DNA from: Cryptomeria japonica
Taxonomy: Eukaryota > Streptophyta > Pinopsida > Cupressales > Cupressaceae
Length of the DNA: 64,000 nt
Reading direction: 5' to 3'
Assembly: GCF_030272615.1 (NCBI RefSeq)
Contig: NC_081413.1
Location: 717,115,867 to 717,179,866, forward strand
In this document: positions 43,751 to 54,272 of the stretch, one piece after another
Layout of the letters: each line of letters begins with the position of its first letter
How positions within the stretch are numbered: position 1 is the stretch's first letter
Position numbers and translations under genes: made by a program
The notes under the pieces: generated by a model
Told to the model about the DNA's origin: nothing
Databases searched by the model: none
Seen by the model: only the letters and a program-made list of their open reading frames with translations

Positions 43751-45673
43751 CTACATGAGTACCTACCTATGCTGGAGTCATAGGAGAGATTCCCATCGAC
43801 TCAGAGGTTACGACCAGAGCTGACATTTGAGGACAAAGCTGCGATTGAGATTATGGGTTTGTGATTCATTCTGTATGTGCCCAAGTTTTGAGTGAACATG
43901 GAATTGATGATTGCACTTGCTGAGAGATGGCACTCTGAGACATGCATGTTCCATTTGTTGATGGGTGAGATGACAGTCACCTTAGAGGATGTGTACAGGA
44001 TTATGAGGATACTGATAGATGGGGAGTTGATTCCCTATGATCAAGATGGAGACAGGGATGCCCTAAGATGAGTGTTTCAGGATCCGGGACTGGAGATGAG
44101 GGTTGGACATGTGGCTTGGGATACCATGACACAACCAGGATTAGCACTACCAGTGGTGCCGGGAGGAGTGATCAGTGGGTTCCTGTGTCTGGATAGGGTG
44201 ATACGAGGACTGGTTGTGGGCTGGGGGAGTACATTGGAGACACAACATACCAGATATGCCTGGGAACCATGCATGCTAGTGCATTTGTATTATGAGCTCC
44301 ATCAGTTTGTATACCATGGATCCGTAGGATTGGGCTACGGAGTGACATTATTATAGGTATGGGCTTATGAGCATCTACCGGTGACCTGACCGATATATTT
44401 CAGAGGCAGGTGCCATGGGCACAGTTTTGTTCATTTATATGATATGATTACATCTCAGCCACAGATCGGGAGATTAGAGAATTGACGCAGGGTCATTGAT
44501 GAGATTGACACTATAGTATGGAGGTCATACCGAGAGTGTGAGGAGTGGGAGGATGATGCAGTGGAGCTACCATACACCTTCATGAGCAGGTATCTAATTG
44601 GGCGGACGCCCTATGTACTAGAGAGGCAGTTGGTTGACAGGGTTGGCAGGCAGTTCGACAGGATTCAATGGATGCCATGGGGTTCTGAGATGTATGCTCA
44701 GATAGTGAGAGATTAGACACACTTCGGGCTGTTGTTATCATATGATTAGGCATTGATGCAGCTGGTAGAGATGATTCCCTTGCCTTGGGATATGTGGCTA
44801 GAGATAGAGGATGCAGGGATGGATGTAGAGTATACTACATATTGGGCTGAGCATCCATTTCCTCGACTGACAGATCCAAGTGAGCAGATAGATGGAGATG
44901 GCAGGGGGGATGAGGATGATGATGGAGATGGTGGGGGTAGAGGCCAGTGGAGGAGGCAGCATGTGATAGGGGAGAGGAGAGTGGCTCTGCGCAAAGAGGT
45001 TGGAGAGGAGAGACAAGCTCGTGTGGTGAGAGGCAGAGGTGGATTTCCTTTACAGGTGCCAGCAGCATAGGGTCCTAGGCAGGTACAGGGACAAGGATGA
45101 GGACAGGGGCAGGGGCAGCCATAGGAGTAGCCATAGGTACAACCATAGGTACAGGGGAAGCCATAGGTAGAGGGGGGAGGAGAGGAGGAGTAGGATGAGT
45201 TACTGGAGTTGAGGGAGATCTGCTAGGGATAGGCAGATGAGATCCAAGATCTCGAGTGGGAGATAGCTAGACTCAGGAGATAGCTGTGAGATATTGAGCG
45301 GGAGAGAGATCAAGTGATCCAGCGCTATATAGAGGCTAAGACAACACTGAGGGAAGGGAGGCAGGCGGCAGAGGATATAGGAGCTAGTTATGCTTATGTT
45401 CTGCGAGCTGGGGAGGAGATAGGCTACTGGAGAGACCTATACTATAGGGCTATGCCACTAGATTAGCGGGCCAGGAGATTTCGTAGACCATCGTGGACAA
45501 TGACGACCACTGGAGGGAGGGATAGGAGACATGCATCCAATGGTGGGGTTATGGGTCCTCCACCACCACTAGATAGAGGGGAAAGGAGAGATGATCCTGG
45601 GGTGGGTCCTTCCAGGGCTCAGACTCCGTCGAGGCTAGGTGGCTCCGATGGAGGGAGTTCATCATAGCCTTAA
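43751..45673 (+). pseudogene. Plant mobile domain (PMD, MAIN-like/aminotransferase-like) protein, antisense inside Gypsy C
   Basis: One plus-strand frame of about 640 codons runs from 43751 to a TAA at 45671. The PMD signature is clear: LTFEDKAAIEIMG, IALAERWHSETCMFHLLMGE, MTVTLEDVYRIMRILIDGE, then WEPCMLVHLYYEL and VWAYEHLPVT. A Trp-rich segment follows (44500-44760), then an acidic Gly/Asp tract, a Gln/Pro-rich stretch and a Glu/Arg coiled-coil-like tail. About 22 in-frame stops (15 TAG, 7 TGA, no TAA before the end) break it, with no frameshift. PMD proteins such as Arabidopsis MAIN act in the nucleus in silencing and genome stability; other PMD genes occur in transposons. The local GC is higher than in the flanking element. 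Confidence 0.8.
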
Positions 45674-47354
45674 AGGGCTCCCTATGTATCAGTTTTGTAC
45701 CATTTTATATGATTATGTAGATACCTTCAGGTGATTGTAGCCATATGATTTTGACATCATTGTATCACGACACTTATGATTATATATATGAGATAATTTC
45801 TTGTGGAAACTATATGCATCTGTACCTATGTGTTGTATGTTTCGATGTGATGCTTTTGTTATGGATGCAAATATGTATATGATGCAATGCAATATTTTTT
45901 TGTTCTTTTATGTTTTTAAATGTTATGCATGATGTGGATGTATGAAATGCAGATGAATATGATAAGGATGTAAAATGTGCTAACATGTGTTGTGTGCAGG
46001 ATGTGTTGCAATTGTGATATCTATATGTGTATGTATGAAATGCTAATATGTGGTAATGCAGGCACAACTACATGAAATGCAAATATTTTTGGTGTGTCAT
46101 TATACTTAGTCATGTGATAGTAGGTTACACGGACTCAAGAAGGATGATGGAAGTCAATCAAGAAAGGGGAATGGGAGGTAGAAGATATGAAAGTGAAAGA
46201 GCTTCTTGTGCATTATCATCATTGAGCTTTATTATGGAAAAATAGGTTATGAAAATCGAGGCATATGTTCGACCCAGAAAGTCATTGTACCCGTTTGCAT
46301 GGAGATTAGACAGTTACAAACAAGGAATGCCCCAGTTCATACTAGACTCACAATGTCCTCATATCCTTGGACAAGTCATAGCATTACTAAGTGACAATCT
46401 ACAGACAGCAAAGAAAAATAGGCGACGATACCCCATCTTCACCTTTCTAGTCAAAGACATTCTGGAGATAAAATCTCTTGTTAGAGACATCCTGGAAAAG
46501 CCCAAAGACATGCCACCAAAAAGATAAAATCAAAAGAAAACCAAGACTCGACACCAACATCCATTGTAGTCCTCAAGTTTAGTGTCTCTTGTCACTTGTA
46601 TAAGTCTTATTTGATTGTGGTCACAATGTTTACTTTCACAAAAAGGATAGACAACACTGAACCATAATGTTGTCTGAGTCTGTTGAAAGATTTGATTTGT
46701 TTGAAGTCCATTGTTGCTGTTGTGTCTCATCTGAAACTGACTGAATCTATGCAACTGATACTTTATTGTGGAGAAGATGAAACTTTATTGCAGATTGTCG
46801 ATGCAAGTGTTTCTTTATTATGGATTGTGCGCAAATAGACTGAAGAAAACTAGAAGAAACTGTACTCCTTGTAACATGTGATGTTCTTAGTTCCACACCC
46901 ATTACTAGACGCAGGTTTTGCCTTGGCCATTGATAGGAGCTAATTTATTATGGATGTAAAGGGGATGAAAAGGAAGTTTTATTATGAATGGCTAACCAAT
47001 CTTGGGTAGATCAATAACAAGCCATGATGGAATGGGTATATTTATTATGAATGGATAGGTTGTGAGTGTGTGCAAAGTGAAGGATGAAATGGAGTCTTGA
47101 AGGAGAAAGGAGCAATGTCTCTATGCATGGCGCCGATGACCCAATTTTCACCATGGTACTTTCCCAGGGTGCCACCAAAGTGGTTTTCATCGTTGGACGG
47201 AATGTTTTTTCTATTTTCAATTTTTTTTTTGTGTGTCCAAGGCGCCTATTTGCCAGGTTTTCACCAAGTAATGATTTTTTATTTTTATGATTTTTTTTGT
47301 CTTTTTGATATTTTTGATATATATATTTTTTTAAAATTAGGATACTCTAAAGAG
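45674..47354 (-). other. Non-coding 3' region of element C between pol and the PMD sequence
   Basis: After the pol stop (minus) it shows the AT-rich run and the GAAAACCTGGCAAATAGG phrase also seen in A and B. CCATAATAAA-like motifs (minus), containing AATAAA, recur at about 46228, 46762, 46784, 46814, 46944, 46977 and 47040. A plus-strand ORF of 92 codons at 46249-46527 (YPFAWRLDSYKQGMPQFILD) has protein-like composition but no domain I know. It might belong to the PMD unit. Confidence 0.55.
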
Positions 47355-48746
47355 CTATGTGTAAAACCTACGAAGGTGCATGTTGTTGATAGGATCCTCC
47401 AAAGGTTCACCCTCAGTGGTTGAGAGTTGATATGCATCGGATCCATTCGTTGTTGTGATGATGTAAGGACTAAGCCAGTTCGATTCAAACTTGCCCTTCT
47501 TGTCTCTGTCTTGTTGATTTTTAGGATTTTCTCTAAGAACTAAGTCACCAACCTCAAATGTGCAAGGCTTGACTTTATGATTTTAACTACAACTCATTCA
47601 TTGTTGATAAGCCTTGAGATGATTAAAAGTAGTTTGTCTTCGTTCATCCAATAGTTCAAGTTCTTGTAAGTGAGAGACCCTATAGTCTTCATCACTAATA
47701 ATGTTTTGCAAAGAGACTCATAAAGAGGGTAACTCAACCTCAATAGGAAAGATAGCTTCAATGTCATAGACAGGTGAATAGGGTGTAGCTCCTGTAGGTG
47801 TGTGGATGCTTGTGCGGTAGGCCCAAAGTGCGGGATTAAGTTAGATATGTCAATGGTGGCCAACGTCGTCAACTATCTTTTTTAGAATTTTAAGGATTGT
47901 TTTATTAGACACCTCAGCTTGACTGTTACCTTGGGGGTAATAAGGTGTGGAGAAATGATGGGAAATATGGAAGCGGTCACAGAGTTCACGAACATCCTAA
48001 TTTTTGAAGGGACGCCTATTATCGGTGATGATGGAAATAGGAATACCGTATCGACAAATGATATAGTTGAGAATGAATGTAGCAATTTGTTTTCCAGTGA
48101 CTTGTGTGAGAGGCAGGACTTCGATCCATTTTGTGAAATACTCTATGGCAATGATGATGAATTTGTGACCATTGGAAGAAGGAGGGTGAATCTTGCCTAT
48201 GATATCGAGTCCCCATTGACAAAAGGGCCAAGGAGTCGCAATTGGTTGAAGTTCTTGCATTGGTGCATGAATGAGGTCTTCATGAAGTTGACATTGCTTA
48301 CATTTCTTGACAAACTGATATGAGTCTTTTTCCATATTGGGCCAGTAATATCCAGTCCGAATGAGTTTCTTGGCTAAGGTAGGACCACTAGAATGTGGAC
48401 CACATATCCCTTCATGAACTTCATGTAACGCAATCTGAGCTTCATCTCTTTCTAAACATCTAAGAAGAGTGCCATCTAGACCTTGACGGTATAGGATATC
48501 AGCTAAAATGACGTATCGAGAAGATTGGCGAATGAAAGTGCGACATTGGTTATTGGATAGGTCAGGAGGAAGGGTATTGTCACAAAGGTATGTGAAAATG
48601 GAACCATATAACTGGGACTCAGGATCGATGACACATATCATCTTAGTAGGAGTGATCTCATACGAGGGTACTAGAAGGTTATCCACCAAGAACTCATAGT
48701 GGGTCTCATTCTGTGGTAAATTGATTAGTGAAGCAATTGTAGCCAT
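47355..48746 (-). pseudogene. Gypsy integrase of element C
   Basis: The open part (48746-47997, 249 residues) has the HHCC zinc site (HEVHEGICGPHS to CKQCQLHE), the core with GLDIIGKIHPPSSNGHKF (first Asp) and TDNRRPF (second Asp, where element B has TDNG). Frame changes after 47997 spoil the Glu region. The C-terminal domain returns at 47355-47570 (FEVGDLVLRENPKNQ, FESNWLSPYII, NNMHLRRFYT) and ends at the stop 47355-47357. It aligns end to end with the element B integrase. Confidence 0.82.
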
Positions 48747-48758
48747 AGCATCTGCAGC

Positions 48759-49358
48759 TCAATTCTGCTCTCTTGGTATTTGTTCAAAGTCTAACTTTGT
48801 AAAATTTTGTTTTAGGCCATCCACCATTCTTTTGTAAGGCATTAATTTCTCATCCTTTTCTTGGTAGTCATCAGTTGCTTGATGAATTACAAGTTGAGAG
48901 TTCCCAAAAACATGAAGTCCCTGGATCTTCCACTGAACTGCAATCCGTAATCCAGTTGTTAATGCCTCATATTCTGCTATGTTATTAGTGTAGGGAAATG
49001 ATAATCGATATGATTTTGGTATGGAATCCCCTTGAGGAGTTATGAAGAGGATGCCAGCTCCTGCACCATGCTGTGTGTATGAGTCGTCAAAGTATAGCTG
49101 CCAAGGCTTTGTGTGTGATATTGTCAAGATGGAGTCATCTAGGAATTCTGAAGTTAGAGGAGCATCATCTATCATGGGAGCATCTGCTAATTGATCTGTG
49201 ATAGCTTGCCCATTTATTTCTTTTCTATCCACATACTCAATGTCAAATTCACTCAAGAGCAACACCCATTTGGCTAGTCGCACTGTAAGCGTTGCTTTAT
49301 TGAGAAGGTATTTCAATGGATCGATCCTTGCAACCAACTTAGTTTTATGAGTTAGCAT
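48759..49358 (-). pseudogene. Second RNase H-like domain of element C with altered acidic residues
   Basis: This is an open stretch of 199 residues: FDIEYVDRKEINGQAITDQL, YFDDSYTQHGAGAG, NNIAEYEAL and VFGNSQLV. Relative to element B the third acidic residue is replaced (GDSQ to GNSQ) and the DGS turn has become DDS. The domain would therefore be expected to be inactive even if translated. It follows the RT RNase H after a stop near 49362 and precedes integrase. Confidence 0.78.
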
Positions 49359-49364
49359 GTAATG

Positions 49365-50490
49365 TCATAATTTCTGTGAAGCAAAGACCATAGCGAGACA
49401 TGCACACTCAATTGGTGTGTAATTTAGCTCATATCCCACCAATGTGTGATTGATGTAGTAGACTACCTTTTCTTTGCCCTCAGCAACCCGTTGTGCTAAG
49501 AGTGCCCCCAGAGTTGTTGAAGTAGCTAATATGTATAGTAGTAGAGGTTGATCTAGAACTGGTGGCATCAAAACTGATAGATTTAGAAGATAATCTTTGA
49601 GTATCTGGAAAGCCTTTTGACAGTTATCATCCCATTTGAATTTGATGTTTTTATGTAGCAAGTGCTGACAAGGATTACATTTTGCAAGTTGTGCTATGAA
49701 TCTTCGTATGGACTGGAGTCTCCCTTGCAAAGATCGAAGTTGACTAATATTTCATGGTGGTTGCATCTCTAGGATGGCCTTGACTTTTGCTGGATTGGCT
49801 TTGATTCCTCTTTTTGAGACAATGAATCCCAAGAGCTTCCTAGAGGTTACTACAAAGACATATTTCTTGGGGTTTAATCTTACTTTATATTTTTCCAACC
49901 GATTAAAGATGATTGAAAGTATGTCCAAATGTGTATCTCTATCTATTGATATGTAGCGCCTGCATTTTTTAGCCCAAAGGGCATGACATTCTAGTAGAAA
50001 GTTCCCCAGGGCAAGTGAATGTTGTTTTATGCTAATCCTCAGATGTGATTTTTATTTGATTATAACCAGAGAATCAATCCATCAAAGATAACATCACATG
50101 ACCTGCTGTGAGATCTACAATCAAGTCAATATTTGGTAATAGAAAGTCATCCTTAGGACAAGCTTTGTTGATGTCTCTGAAATTCGTACATATTCTGATG
50201 CTACGATCTGGTTTACTGATAGGTACTAAGTTGGATATCCATTCAGGATAATCAATTGGGCGTATGAATTGTACATCCAGTAATTTCTAAAGCTCTGCTT
50301 TGACTAATAATGCCACTTGTGGATGCATCTTTCTTAATTTTTGTTTCACTAGTTTTTCCCCTGATTTAACTGTCAAATGATGCATTACCAAATCTGGATC
50401 TAATCCAGGCATATCATCATATGACCAGGCAAAATTGATTTTTCGCTTTGTGAAGAAACTTATGAACTTTGATCTTTCTGTCTCTATCAA
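49365..50490 (-). pseudogene. Gypsy RT and connection RNase H of element C
   Basis: It begins FAWSYDDMPGLDPDLV and KQKLRKMHPQVALLVKAEL (50490-50287), then RT motifs in shifting frames (FRDINKACPKDDFLLPNID, GYNQIKI) to about 49990. The polymerase-site region (49770-49960) is heavily decayed and no YVDD was readable. The 49730-49365 stretch shows MQGRLQSIRRFIAQLAK, FKWDDNCQKAF, LLLYILATSTTLGALLAQ and VVYYINHTLVGYE, the RT-associated RNase H. No solo LTR is present here, so the insertion in element B is private to B. Confidence 0.8.
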
Positions 50491-50790
50491 AGATTGAGCC
50501 AGGAATATGTTATGTGGAACTTCTTCTGTGACTAATGTTTGTTTTGATGGCCTCCTCTACCAACATAGATGATTTTTCCTCATATGATGCTGGGAGAATG
50601 TCGAGCCTTCCATCCTCAGGTGCCTTAGAGAGGTTTTCGCCCTCAGATACATCCTTTCTTTTTACTTTTTTGGGGTCAGACAGCGCCACAATGTGGTTTT
50701 CACCATAAGACCCTTGATTTGTTTTTATTTTTATGTTTTTGCGACTGGAAGGCCCAACACCCTCACCAAAATATGCCACACTATTGAGTT

Positions 50791-51666
50791 CTATAGTGTA
50801 TCCTGCCTTATGGTCCCAGGGGGAAGATCATCTTGTATGCCTAGATAATCAATAAAAGCTTCATCATTTTGAAATGTGTCAAACTGTGAAGGTCCTTCAT
50901 GGTCCCAGTCAATGAGTTGGTGGTGAACAAGGGGAAGGCCTTTGATGTCTTCGAAGTTAGCGGGGCTAAGAGTGAAAATGTAGTTATATTCAGGTATGTC
51001 AAGGCAGTCATAGAGGTCATCGTTGGCAGTCTCCTCATCTGTCTCAATCATGAACGAATCCAAATTGGCATCACTAGTAGCACATTCTGGGATAGGTGTT
51101 CTCATTCTATGTTATTTCAACCTAGAACCTAGAGGCAAGGACTATATGGGGTCATCAGGGGTTGTTTCTTGACCAAATTTGAATTTTCTATAAAATTCTT
51201 CTTCTTCTGTGCGTTCACTTGGTTCTCTAAATGTCTCGGTGAGTTCATAGTCATTGGAGGATTTGTCTGAATCCCATTCCCATTCATTGGAGTCTGTGGA
51301 ATAGCGATTTTCTTGTTGAATTTTGGTAGCTTTGATTTGTAATGCTTCTCTTGTCTTCTGAGCATTTACCTTGGAAGTCATGAAACCAAGTCCTTTAGAA
51401 CTTTCCTTTTTGTAAAGGTTCAATGATGCCTTCCTTTCTTAAGCCAAGAGGACTTTTGCCATCATACCTAAATTTTTGCAGGATCTTGAACCCTTTGCCT
51501 TACTTTTCACATGGTATGCTGATATGATCTTGTGTATCATTTTTAGGGTCTTTGTAAAGCATTTTGTATAAGTCTTCTTCTTCCATTTCACCCCACTTTT
51601 GGAATATTGTAGGATCCCATTTGAGTGTAATGATAGATACCTGCTTAGTAGGATGTGGTCATCCAT
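50791..51666 (-). pseudogene. Polyprotein linker of element C with decayed G-patch
   Basis: Minus-strand pieces in three frames give YDGKSPLGLRKEGI and KGLGF (about 51390-51475), corresponding to the element B G-patch. A Lys/Gln-rich stretch with SNEWEWDSD and an acidic spacer (PLVHHQLIDWDHEGP, about 50880-50930) follow. Both ends match B, which shows that the G-patch linker is ancestral to this lineage. Confidence 0.6.
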
Positions 51667-52330
51667 ATTCTTTTGGTGAACTCATAACTTGTTGTAAACA
51701 CATGGTTTGATTCAAAGTGTATTCACCCATGCCCTTGTCTTGGAATTTCCTTTTAAGCTCACCCTGTTTTGATGTCGAAGGTTTTAATGATTCAAGATCA
51801 ATGCATGCAGAAGAAGGGACATCTTCCCTATTACTTTGAATGATTGTCTCAGTTTTCGGTCTCAAGTTATTGTAGTATATGAATGGATTAGGATCACCAT
51901 TAACTGTTATTTCAACTACATTGTGAGGAAATGTAATGCATTGGTGATATGTAGATGGAACTGCCCTCATTTCATGAATCCAAGGATGTCTTAGTAATAT
52001 ATTGTATGTGAGATCCAGGTCTAGGACTTGAGAAACCACATCCTTTGTAACCGGCCCAACTCTAAGAGGCAAGGTGACTGTGCCCTTGGATGAACTCTCC
52101 TCATCATCATATGCCTTGATGGTAATTTTGTTTGTAGAATTCATAGCTTTATCTGAATATCCCAATTGTTTAATAGTTCTCAATGTACAAATGTTTAGAC
52201 CTGCTTCTCCATCTATTAGGACTCATTTTATTTGATGATTGTGTATGAAGGCTTCAATGTGTAGTGGTGCATTATGTGGTTGGCTCACAGAGGTGTCGTT
52301 GGCTTCTGTGAATGTAAGGGAGTGTGGAAT
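51659..52330 (-). pseudogene. Gypsy aspartic protease of element C
   Basis: PLHIEAFIHNH and then VLIDGEAGLN are readable near 52200-52280, with the second Gly of the DGGAGLN site seen in B replaced by Glu and a stop just before it. The 174-residue open stretch 52183-51659 covers the rest of the domain (ITIKAYDDEESSSKGTVTLP, LRVGPVTKDVVSQVLDLDLT, YNILLRHPWIHEMRA, STYHQC). It lies between the gag tail and the G-patch linker. Confidence 0.75.
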
Positions 52331-52349
52331 GGAAAGGTATCCCACCATG

Positions 52350-53600
52350 GATTGAAACTAGTCCACATTCGAATCAGTAGGGATAGAGGTGTCTCTCAAG
52401 ATTTTGTCAAGAATGGCTTTATGTGTGGGGGATATGCATAAGAGCTCAAGGATGGATATGAGTGCGCGTGTCTTCCCTAAGTGTTCTACAAGGTCATACT
52501 CAGGTTTGGTTGATGCAGAAGTGGTGTTTTTAGCTAGAGCACCTTGCAAAGTGAATTTACCTTGACGAGTTGTAACATTACATTTAGAGGTAGGTTTGGA
52601 AGAAGATCCAATGCCTTTTAGGACAATCTTGGGTTTTTGGGTAGAATTTTTTAGGCGTTTTGTCCTTGATGATAATGGTAGAGACAAAAATTATCCATCA
52701 AAATGTGATTAACAATTGAATAATAGTTATAAGATGCTCTGATATAGTTGGTCTTCTCATCTGTGGCTTTAGCTTTTCCCTTGTCATGCTTTGGGAATGG
52801 TTCTTTAAATATCTCATGTTCTTGATTGGATGAGTGTCCTTCAATCTCAATGTCACCTCTATCAATGAGATCTTGTATGATGTTCTTCAGTCAGTGACAA
52901 TTTCCTATTTTATGACCCTTGCTCTTATGGAATTCACAGTATTCATCATCATTCCACCAATTTGGTTTAACCTTTGGCTCATATGGAGGCAAATCTGGAA
53001 TTGTTATTATCTTGTTTGCCACTAGCTTCTTGAAAACTGATTCTAGTGGTTCTCCCAATGGAGTGTACTTCCTTCGTGACTTGGAAGTTGTTTAAGTATT
53101 CACCTAATTATTTGTAGAGCTTGATCCAAAAAAAAATGATTTTGGGTCATATCGTATTGGCATCCACAACACCATCATTGAACGTGTTCTTGTTTTTATT
53201 CCAAAATCTTGGCTTGTCTTTTCCTTTATAGTCCTCTTTGTTTTCTTTGAATATCTTAATTACTCGTTGTTCAATTAGGACCTTTTCTATCGCTAAGACT
53301 TTTTCAATGACATCCTTGAAGGTGGATGAACAAGCTTTTCTCAAGTCATAACCAATGTCTTTGTTAACATTTTGAGTGAACATTTCTACCATTTGTTTCT
53401 GTGGAATTTCACAAGAGCATCTGCTGGCTAGATTCCTCCATCTTTGTAAAAATGATGAAAAAGATTCTCCATCCCTTTGCTTGGTGTCGCACAAAGTATT
53501 GACTGATATGTTTGTCTCTATGTTGTATGAGAAATGTTGAATAAATGCCTCTGCTAAGTCACCCCATGACTTAATACTAGGTATCTTTGCATAAAGACAC
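52350..53600 (-). pseudogene. Gypsy gag of element C (N-terminus missing)
   Basis: It starts at the chimeric junction with KSWGDLAEAFIQHFSYN, then RDGESFSSFLQRWRNLASRC and KQMVEMFTQNV, which are Retrotrans_gag core motifs. A Lys-rich stretch and a knuckle YCEFHKSKGHKIGNC (about 52890-52935, C-x2-H-x4-H-x4-C as in B) follow, then a Ser/Thr/Lys-rich tail (52687-52358). Stops at about 53105 and 52890 interrupt it. Confidence 0.78.
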
Positions 53601-54231
53601 TTGTTCCGAGTTGACTTAAGATGAAATGTATTACCTTCTATTTGTGTCTCGGTAGTAGCTAACTTTCCATGCTTGTCATGAACTTTGACAATTCCTTTCT
53701 AAAATTCTATTCAGTATCCTATATTGTTTAGCTATGCTACACTCAAGAAACTGTATTTCAAACCTTCAACCTAGTATACATCATCACATTTAGCATTGTC
53801 AAGAAGTTTTATAGATCCTTTACCTTTCACCGGACATGGTGCATTATTACCAAATCTTACATAGCCTCCATCATAGTCTTCTAATTTAACAAACTTGTGT
53901 TTATCACCTGTCATATGATGTGAGCATCCACTATCTATGATCCAAGAATCATTATTATTAATGTGAGATATTAGGGCTTTTTCTTCATACTTTTCTTCAT
54001 CAGATCCATCTTTAATAGCCACATAAACAACTTCCTTAATATTAGTTTCATCAGATTTGTCATCATTGGATTCCTCATCTGCTACTAGACATGTCTTTCT
54101 ATCTCTCCTTCGGAAGTCTCGGTGTCCTCTGTATTGGATCAGCTTTTGTGCATCCCTTCTATACATCTTTGGATCTTTGCCTCAAGCACCTTTAAACTTT
54201 TTCTTTCAGAGTCCAAAGCTCTGATACTTAA
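53601..54231 (-). pseudogene. Copia gag-tail/protease fragment (5' part of a Copia element, internally deleted)
   Basis: Right after an LTR and primer-binding site (54213-54231) the minus strand encodes RDRKTCLVADEESNDDKSDE and DSWIIDSGCSHHMTGDK. The latter is the Copia aspartic protease with its DSG site, followed by VKGKGSIKLL and FHLKS up to about 53611. Only about 70 bases separate the primer site from this C-terminal gag/protease sequence, so almost all of gag is deleted. Sequence beyond 53600 is Gypsy gag. Confidence 0.78.
54213..54231 (-). other. Primer-binding site next to the element E LTR
   Basis: The minus strand reads TTAAGTATCAGAGCTTTGG directly after the LTR end. TATCAGAGC matches the plant Met-tRNA primer site. 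Confidence 0.75.
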
Positions 54232-54272
54232 TGTTAAAGTACAGATGCCAATAGCTAACAAGATGAGAGGCC

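Larger units (their letters stand above)
41779..53600 (-). mobile_element. Ty3/Gypsy element C, 5'-truncated, with a long 3' region holding an antisense PMD gene
   Basis: On the minus strand the order is gag, protease, G-patch, RT, RNase H, integrase, 4.8 kb of 3' region, polypurine tract and 3' LTR. It belongs to the same lineage as A and B: identical polypurine tract, similar LTR ends, same G-patch and spacer motifs, same knuckle spacing. The 3' region is about 3 kb longer than in B, and the excess is largely the plus-strand PMD sequence. The 5' LTR, primer-binding site and N-terminal gag are missing; the element ends in a junction with Copia sequence near 53600. Stops and frameshifts make it inactive. 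Confidence 0.85.

Noticed and set aside
44746-45068. Minus-strand Ser/Pro-rich and His-rich ORFs
   Set aside because: They are shadows of the acidic Gly/Asp tract of the plus-strand PMD frame.
50899-51132. Plus-strand ORF of 77 residues
   Set aside because: It is the reverse of the element C spacer that matches element B, so the coding strand is minus.
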